From Zeugodacus cucurbitae (lineage: Eukaryota > Arthropoda > Insecta > Diptera > Tephritidae), in contig NC_071671.1 of assembly GCF_028554725.1 (NCBI RefSeq), forward strand, positions 50,304,001-50,368,000: a DNA stretch of 64,000 bases, read 5' to 3'. The notes under the pieces were generated by a model. The model saw only the letters and a list, made by a program, of their open reading frames with translations. It was not told the DNA's origin and searched no databases. The position numbers and the translations under genes are program-made. This document shows, one piece after another, positions 57,961-64,000 of the stretch. Each line of letters opens with the position of its first letter. The stretch's first letter is position 1.

Positions 57961-60900
57961 TCGAGTAGTCCAAGAAATGACAAATGACAAATGACTAAAT
58001 GATAAAACGGTTCTTCTTCGTCCAATAGAGTAGAGTTAACAATACCGCAAGGGTCCAGAACTTACATTAATTTGATATTTCTTAATTCCAAAGACAGTCG
58101 GGTCTATATTACCGGACAGGACAAGGAACTATATCCAACAAGGGAATATCATCTCACAAAGAAACGGCCGGTAGAAGTCTCAAGTTACTCGAGCCTTCTT
58201 TGTACATTTGTGAGGCTTAGATAAACTTAAAAAGCTCTGAGAATCTGATATCCAGCTCCGATGATATTTAAGCAGCAGTAGCAGTCTCTTGGCCAATACC
58301 ATGTAGAGTAGAAAGTGGATTCCAATGGTGTTTATTATTTCAGTTTGCAGTAAGAATTGGATGTTAATGTAGAGCTTTATTAACAAGAGGTTTTGTAAAT
58401 TCTCACTCTCTATTCGAAGCGCATCCATTTCTAAAATATGTGTGGATCGTTCTACTTCTAGGTATCAAAATAGTATCCAAAACTCGTTTGAAAAAAAGAA
58501 TAGCAAAACCTCACAGACTTATCGAACTACCCTCATATTATTACTTCTAGATGTTTTATTGCTTTTTAATATGTTTATATAAGCAGGCAAATTACATATT
58601 TTCCATTTTCATGTAAATTTTCTTCTCCGAATCGGCACCATTGGCCAAGCATGGCTGGTGAATATTTGATGCGACCCTCGACGCAAGAAAATTGAAGTGC
58701 CAATAGTCGGTTCTTCAACTCTTGGCTGCCATTTTGACACGGAAGCCATTTGTCAAAATACGTCACATTAGTTGTGAGAGGCAATTAAATGTAATGGTTA
58801 TAATTTTTATTAATTAATTGGAAAACAGTGGTCGCTACTGAGCCACTTGGTCATGTTTGTGGTGAAATTAAAAGCGGGTGTCCGGATGTCTGGCGAACCC
58901 TTCCAAAGGTGAAATATGAAATGTATGGACACGACGAGGAATCGTATAATTTTATATGTGTGTATGTGTGTAAATTATAAGAAAAGTGAAATTGTTTTCC
59001 TTTCTAATGCCGACAAAGAATTTTTACCCATGAAAATGCAAATAGGCCGGTATTACATCTGAAGTTTTGTAAATCAGGGAAATTTGGGAATCTTTTGAAA
59101 TTTCTTGTTGTTGCTATATTTATTTATGTTTTATTGATGACAAGTGCATTTGGTGCTCAAGCGACAAGTGTTCCCTCAATTATGTGGAGGAAGCTTGTAA
59201 TGAAGTCATTACAGATAGCATTAATGTTCAGCACGGATATCCATAAAATAAATATGTAATCTTCGATGACTACCAATCATTTGTAACGGTCGTCCTTCGT
59301 ATTTTTTTTCAACAGAAATCCCACGACTTACATGGTCATAACAGAAAGCATATTGTTCGATCTAATTCAATAGCATAATCCGAAGATGGTGACTAATCGA
59401 ATAAATAAATGAAATTGAGTTATTCTCCATAAGGTTCTTCCAATGCGGAAGTTCTTTTTCCTCTTTTTATCTTTGCTTTATCTTTTGATTTTGACCAAGA
59501 CCTTAAGTGTTCTGGGTTTCAATGTGTGACTTTTGGTTAATCTCAGTGTGGAGCTCTAACATTTCTTTTATTATTAACCCAAACGATTACCCTCCTCCCG
59601 CCCAACCGACGCGTGGGGCGCAGTCCGCATACGAGCGGAATTTGCCGAGTCTAGAAAGGCAAGAGATTTTTAAGCGTCCGGTTCTCAAACTGCTCAGCTA
59701 CAGAAAGAAACATTTCAACAGCTGAGATTTAAAAATTTATAAAAACAAAAAGTTAAAAATTTCTGAAAAACAAAAGGTTAAAAATTTCTGACAAAAAGTT
59801 AAATATTTCTGCTTCATTTTATTCCTTATTTAGTCATGTCAATCGAGAGATTCTCATAATGTAATAGATTATTAATTCAAACTGTTCACTACTATGTACA
59901 CTTCCTCTCCAAAGATTTACTGAGAAGGGTTTGACAGCTTTATTGAATATTGTTTCTACATATTTCACCAGTCAATAGACTATTTTGCAATACAACTTGG
60001 ATAAATGTTTGAAAGTATATATTTGTATAGGGTTCTTCAATAAGGATTACACAATTTTAGATTAGAGGTTCGCGTTAGAGAATCTCAACAAAAACAGCAG
60101 ACTGGAAGCTCACATTGGATCAGATCCTGGAATAGTAATTGATGATGACAACTTCTTCAACTGCAACTGATAATTTTTGACCAAACAATGTAAACATCGG
60201 CAGTACTGTGTTATGAGCCAGGATTCATACACAACTATAGACTACAGACTACAGTGGTTTGAATAGGTACCATTTTCTTATTGAAGTGAATTCATAAAGA
60301 ACAGATCTGCACGCGCAAAATTCGTTGGCTCTTTCAAACAGAGGAAGAGAAACTTGAAGAAGTTCGATCACCGTGCTTCAAAAGACTTATAGTCATTTTA
60401 TTCATGCTATCTTAGGCCTTCCAGAGTTTTGAGAGACTGAGGGATGTTTAGTTCTTCAGAGTTAATTCTACCGCCGTGACATTATGGAATATAACTTCCT
60501 TGCCTTAATCAACGGTAGTTGTAATACAAATATCTAAGTCCTTGTCGATTATTATCGTTCTACCTCACTAGCTAGCCCAACTCTATACTCGTAAGAACCC
60601 GAATTGTAAAAAGATTTACATATCATAAGTACATCATGGCAGAAACAAATAACGAGTATCATCTCCGAGGTGACATATTGATATCACTGATCTACAATGA
60701 AAATACGGTACCAGGGATCCGTCGAGATTTTCAACACAAAAGCTTCTATAAGATTTATGAATTGTATTATTCCATATAAAAGTTAGATCAGTCTCTGATT
60801 CAAAAACCATTAGTTCTAAAAACTTCGCGAGCCTAGAACTGGGAAGAAACTTTTTTGAGGATCTAATTGAATATATTGGCTTGGCATAAGATGACAAGCT

Positions 60901-62392
60901 TTACAATCCTACACACTCAGCGTATTTTAAACTATTTATTTCGACTCTAACATATTCAATCCCCCTCTACGCAGCCACTCATACAAATGTAAGCATATGT
61001 AAGTATTCCGTTATTTGCAACATAAGTACAAATGTTGCACCATTTGCCAGCGGCGCACCCTTCTACGACAAGCTCCGCACGCAACGAGTAATCGCTGTGT
61101 AGTCTCTTCGCAAAGCCGTAAAGTTGAATAGTGAACGGAACAGCAGCAAAAAGGAAGGCGTTACCACGCCTCAATGACAAATTATGACAGTTCGCATTTG
61201 TTGTGATTTATTATTGTTGGCGATGCCACCGTTGCGATGCGTCGATGCTGCTGCGGTCGCTGTCAACACTGACGATTCGAATTGACTTGACTTTGTTGCT
61301 ACTACAACTACAGCGAACACTAATACTGTTGTTTTTTGTTGTTGTTGCTGGCTAGTGATAGCTTTGGGTGGTGCGGAACGCTAGGAAATACTAAGTGAAA
61401 GAAAAAAAATTAAAATAAAATTGAAATAAAAATAAAAACTTTAAAATCAGGCAACTGAGGAGAGAGAGAGGAGAGGCGTAGATTTGCTGCAACATTTCGG
61501 GCATATGGCCAGAGGGGTGCACATCTAAGCTCACATGTGGCACCTCTAGTGTGTTTTTGTATGTGTGAAACCCACGGAATCTTTGATTGCAACTCTGTCG
61601 CTCATTCGGAAACTGCTTTTTAACGAGCGCAAATGAGCAAAATGAGCGCGTGAGTGCCTCAAATGCGCGGCTGACTGCCGATGCCACCGACTGGAGGGTG
61701 TTAATCGTCACTGTGACTCTTTTTAACTGCTGCAACTTCCAGATTCTGCGGCTACTTCCTCAACAATATCCTTTCTTGTTGTTGTAGTTGTTGTTCGGAG
61801 TGTTAATGTATCGCACAAAATTAAAAGTGCAACATAATGTGGCATTAACGAGCACTCACGCCGTAGCTAAACGCTTGCCCGCATCACCTCATACGCTGCC
61901 ATAATTAATGGCAAAATAATGTAAAACGTTAAACGTTAACGAGGGCAATAAGCACAGCGCTTGAACAATTGAAAATGTGCCATATTTGCATTTTAAAGTA
62001 TAAACGCATTTTAATTTCCCACAAGTACCAATAACTCTCGTTTACATTAGTATAAATATACACGCATACAGACATATAGACACATATACGGACATAGATG
62101 TATACCACCGCGTAAGGTAATGCATTAGTAGGAATCACAGTCAAATGCTAATAGTTTAAGGGGAGTAACAAATCTTCAATAAAGCTGTCCATACATTTAA
62201 CGCACAGTGGGCTCACTCTTTGAATAATCCTATCAAATATTTGTGGCAATCTCACTGCAATCTCCAAGCGAATATAATATTTTCTTTGTTCTTGTATAAA
62301 ACCCCGTTTAGTGGCGTGTTATTTGTAGGAATTTCGCTGAAAGAATGTGCGGGCGGAGAAACATGGCTATATCGATTCATCCTTTTATTATA
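57961..62392. other. Gene-free region
   Basis: No coding block recognised. Small open frames (58575-58784 on minus, 59507-59725 on plus, 61391-61735 on minus) lack family resemblance. A second, weaker GC-richer stretch lies at 61040-61720. Confidence 0.6.
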
Positions 62393-62440
62393 ATACTAGC
62401 AGACCGCTCCGGCTTCGCACGGGTTTAAACAAACATTTCA
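62393..62440. repeat. Possible transposon end motif
   Basis: The phrase CTAGCAGACCGCTCC, then GGCTTCGCACGGGTTTAAAC, resembles a terminal motif (CTAGCTGACCCGGC..) widespread in insect repeats. Assignment is from memory and tentative. Confidence 0.35.
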
Positions 62441-62639
62441 AAAGTTATAAGTTTTTACATACACATACTTTTCCGTTTCTTGCGTGGATTCATTTTAAAA
62501 AAGTAAAATGAGGAAAATTCGAACAACAAATTATATATTTAATTTGTTCTTCAAGCCGCTGCACACGTTACACACACGTTACTCGACTCTCTGGCACGCG
62601 ATTGCGATGCGAAGAGAATGACTTTCATGACGATTTTCA

Positions 62640-62925
62640 GTATTATATTGACATAGTTCAGCGAATAAAAAGACAGCGACTACGCTGGCTAGGTCATGTT
62701 GTCCGAATGTACGAAAATACTCCAGCTCTGAAAGTGTTCGATGCAGTACCCGCCGTTGGAAGTGGAGGAAGGGGAGGGCCTCCACTCCGTTGGAGGGACC
62801 AGGTGGAGAGCGACCTGGTTACATTTGAGATCTCCAACTGGCGCCGAACTGCGAAGGAAAGAGAGGAGTGGCGCGCTCTCATCGATTCGGCTATAACCGG
62901 CTTAACGGTTGAACGCCAATCACAT
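62640..62925 (+). mobile_element. Non-LTR retrotransposon fragment (RT C-terminal tail)
   Basis: Reads DIVQRIKRQRLRWLGHVVRM, then ENTPALKVFDAVPA, PPLRWRDQVESDL and NWRRTAKEREEWRALIDSA, the last part of a LINE reverse transcriptase ORF. It is the same family as the fragment at 20499-21125 (near-identical where they overlap) but shorter. Homology ends at TTGAACGCCAAT, the 3' terminus shared by both copies. 5'-truncated and inactive. Confidence 0.9.
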
Positions 62926-64000
62926 ATACAATACTTAAATTTAAGTTCTAGAGCCTTATTAACGTATAAAATTTTTTTTAGTAAATATTGACCTCTATTA
63001 GATGTCTGTGGCGATCTTTTAATAGTAGATGTCACAGAAGCTCTGCGTACATCCGGACTGGACATTCATCAGGTCAATGACACTTGGCCTTTAATCAAAG
63101 GCTTGATAACCTATTTCCCGAGATTGTAATGCAATGTGTTCTGCTCTTGCTCATACAAGTAATGGAAATTTTGGTACTTAACACCGTGTCCATATCCGAG
63201 CTCAGTTCTTCACATATTCTTCTAATTTTTATACATAAGTAACTCCGCAACCCTTGAGGGAAATCGCTGTAATGTAGTCTAACATGATGGCAAAAAAGTC
63301 ACATTTCGAAGTACATGGTTGGTGAGTTGTTTGATTGATGGACTGTTTGGTTGAAAGCAGAAGTCAAAAGGATAATTTTCTCATAGTGCTCTTCAATAAG
63401 TCCCGACCAAACATTCAACCTTAGGCGTTGTGTAAGGCATTCTGTCTAGGGAACTTCTATTCTGTGTAAGGGAAACTGAGCTTTCGCAGAAAGTTTAATT
63501 ATCTTCAGCACCTTGTATTCTGATTATATAAAGGTGAGAATCTTAAAGGTAAGTCCTCAATGATGACCCCTACCATGTTATTCAATCTTTCTTAGTGGAA
63601 GTCACTGATATTTAAGGAATATTTTGAATGAACAGAAGCTTTGTTTATATATTATAATTTGCTTGATCATCACCATTTTTATCTGGTGATCATAATATAT
63701 GTGCCCGTGACTGTTGAAAAGCAGCTCGAAAGATATTTTGTAGTTTTTTCGTTGATTTTGAATTTTTTAATCTTTTAAAAATGCCTTTTAAGCAGTTTTT
63801 ATGAACAACGAGGATACCATTAAAGCAATGGCAAAACAGTGGTTTAGGACAGAAATTGAAATTTCAGCTCTCCAAACTAACTGTCTCAAAATCGACCTTG
63901 TGTGCTTTGAATTCGTCAATTATAAGCCGTCTGGGTTTTCCTTCAACCAACTTTCAATTCAAGTCACTCTTAAGAAAGATCCCGAAATCCACAGAAAGAT
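62926..64000. other. Gene-free right edge
   Basis: About 1.1 kb with no recognised gene, repeat or RNA. Confidence 0.6.

Noticed and set aside
58575..58784. 69-codon minus-strand frame
   Set aside because: Looks protein-like in composition, but no family, no splice context and short.
60028..60060. GGGTTCTTCAATAAGGATTA resembling a mariner end
   Set aside because: No matching inverted end or transposase remnant found nearby.

Overview
The window is a piece of a large, AT-rich dipteran genome. It holds two recognisable protein-coding genes in convergent orientation. On the + strand, from the left edge to 23.86 kb, lies most of Khc-73, the fly KIF13-type kinesin-3; its first coding exon, with about 20 residues including the start codon, is off the left edge. 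On the - strand, between 47.6 and 41.8 kb, lies a complete four-exon polypeptide GalNAc-transferase that best fits pgant1. From memory, the two Drosophila melanogaster orthologues carry consecutive gene numbers (CG8183 and CG8182), so this looks like conserved microsynteny. Protein similarity to Drosophila is very high, but introns and spacers are much longer than in Drosophila and the repeats are of a type I associate with tephritid fruit flies. A tephritid (Bactrocera/Zeugodacus/Ceratitis-like) source is an inference.

Layout. 1-1.9 kb: intron upstream of the first visible exon. 1.9-8.4 kb: compact exons for the motor, FHA and central KIF13 regions. 8.4-23.9 kb: the kinesin tail, split by 3 kb and 8 kb introns, ending in a CAP-Gly domain. 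23.9-24.8 kb: a probable 3'UTR with CAA/CAG arrays. 24.8-41.3 kb: 16 kb of AT-rich gene-free spacer containing a 1.1 kb foldback element and a TTAA-flanked MITE, with a sharp A-rich to T-rich strand switch near 37.75 kb. 41.8-47.6 kb: pgant1. 49.7-51.2 kb: relics of a mariner-like and a pogo/Tigger-like DNA transposon. 51.2-64 kb: no gene recognised; one GC-richer, possibly regulatory block at 56.5-58 kb, and a LINE reverse-transcriptase tail fragment at 62.6 kb of the same family as one inside a Khc-73 intron at 20.5-21.1 kb.

The genes act in different processes. Khc-73 is a plus-end-directed microtubule motor for endosome traffic and Dlg-linked spindle orientation; pgant1 starts mucin-type O-glycosylation in the Golgi. 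There is no operon or shared pathway. The most interesting signals are in the Khc-73 tail: phase-compatible candidate cassette exons of 27, 15 and 60 nt that standard gene building would tend to miss, a weak donor that would give an alternative C-terminus lacking CAP-Gly, a 66-nt stop-free intron of length 3n, and a 105-codon open frame directly after the TGA stop. All of these come from reading the sequence and need transcript evidence.
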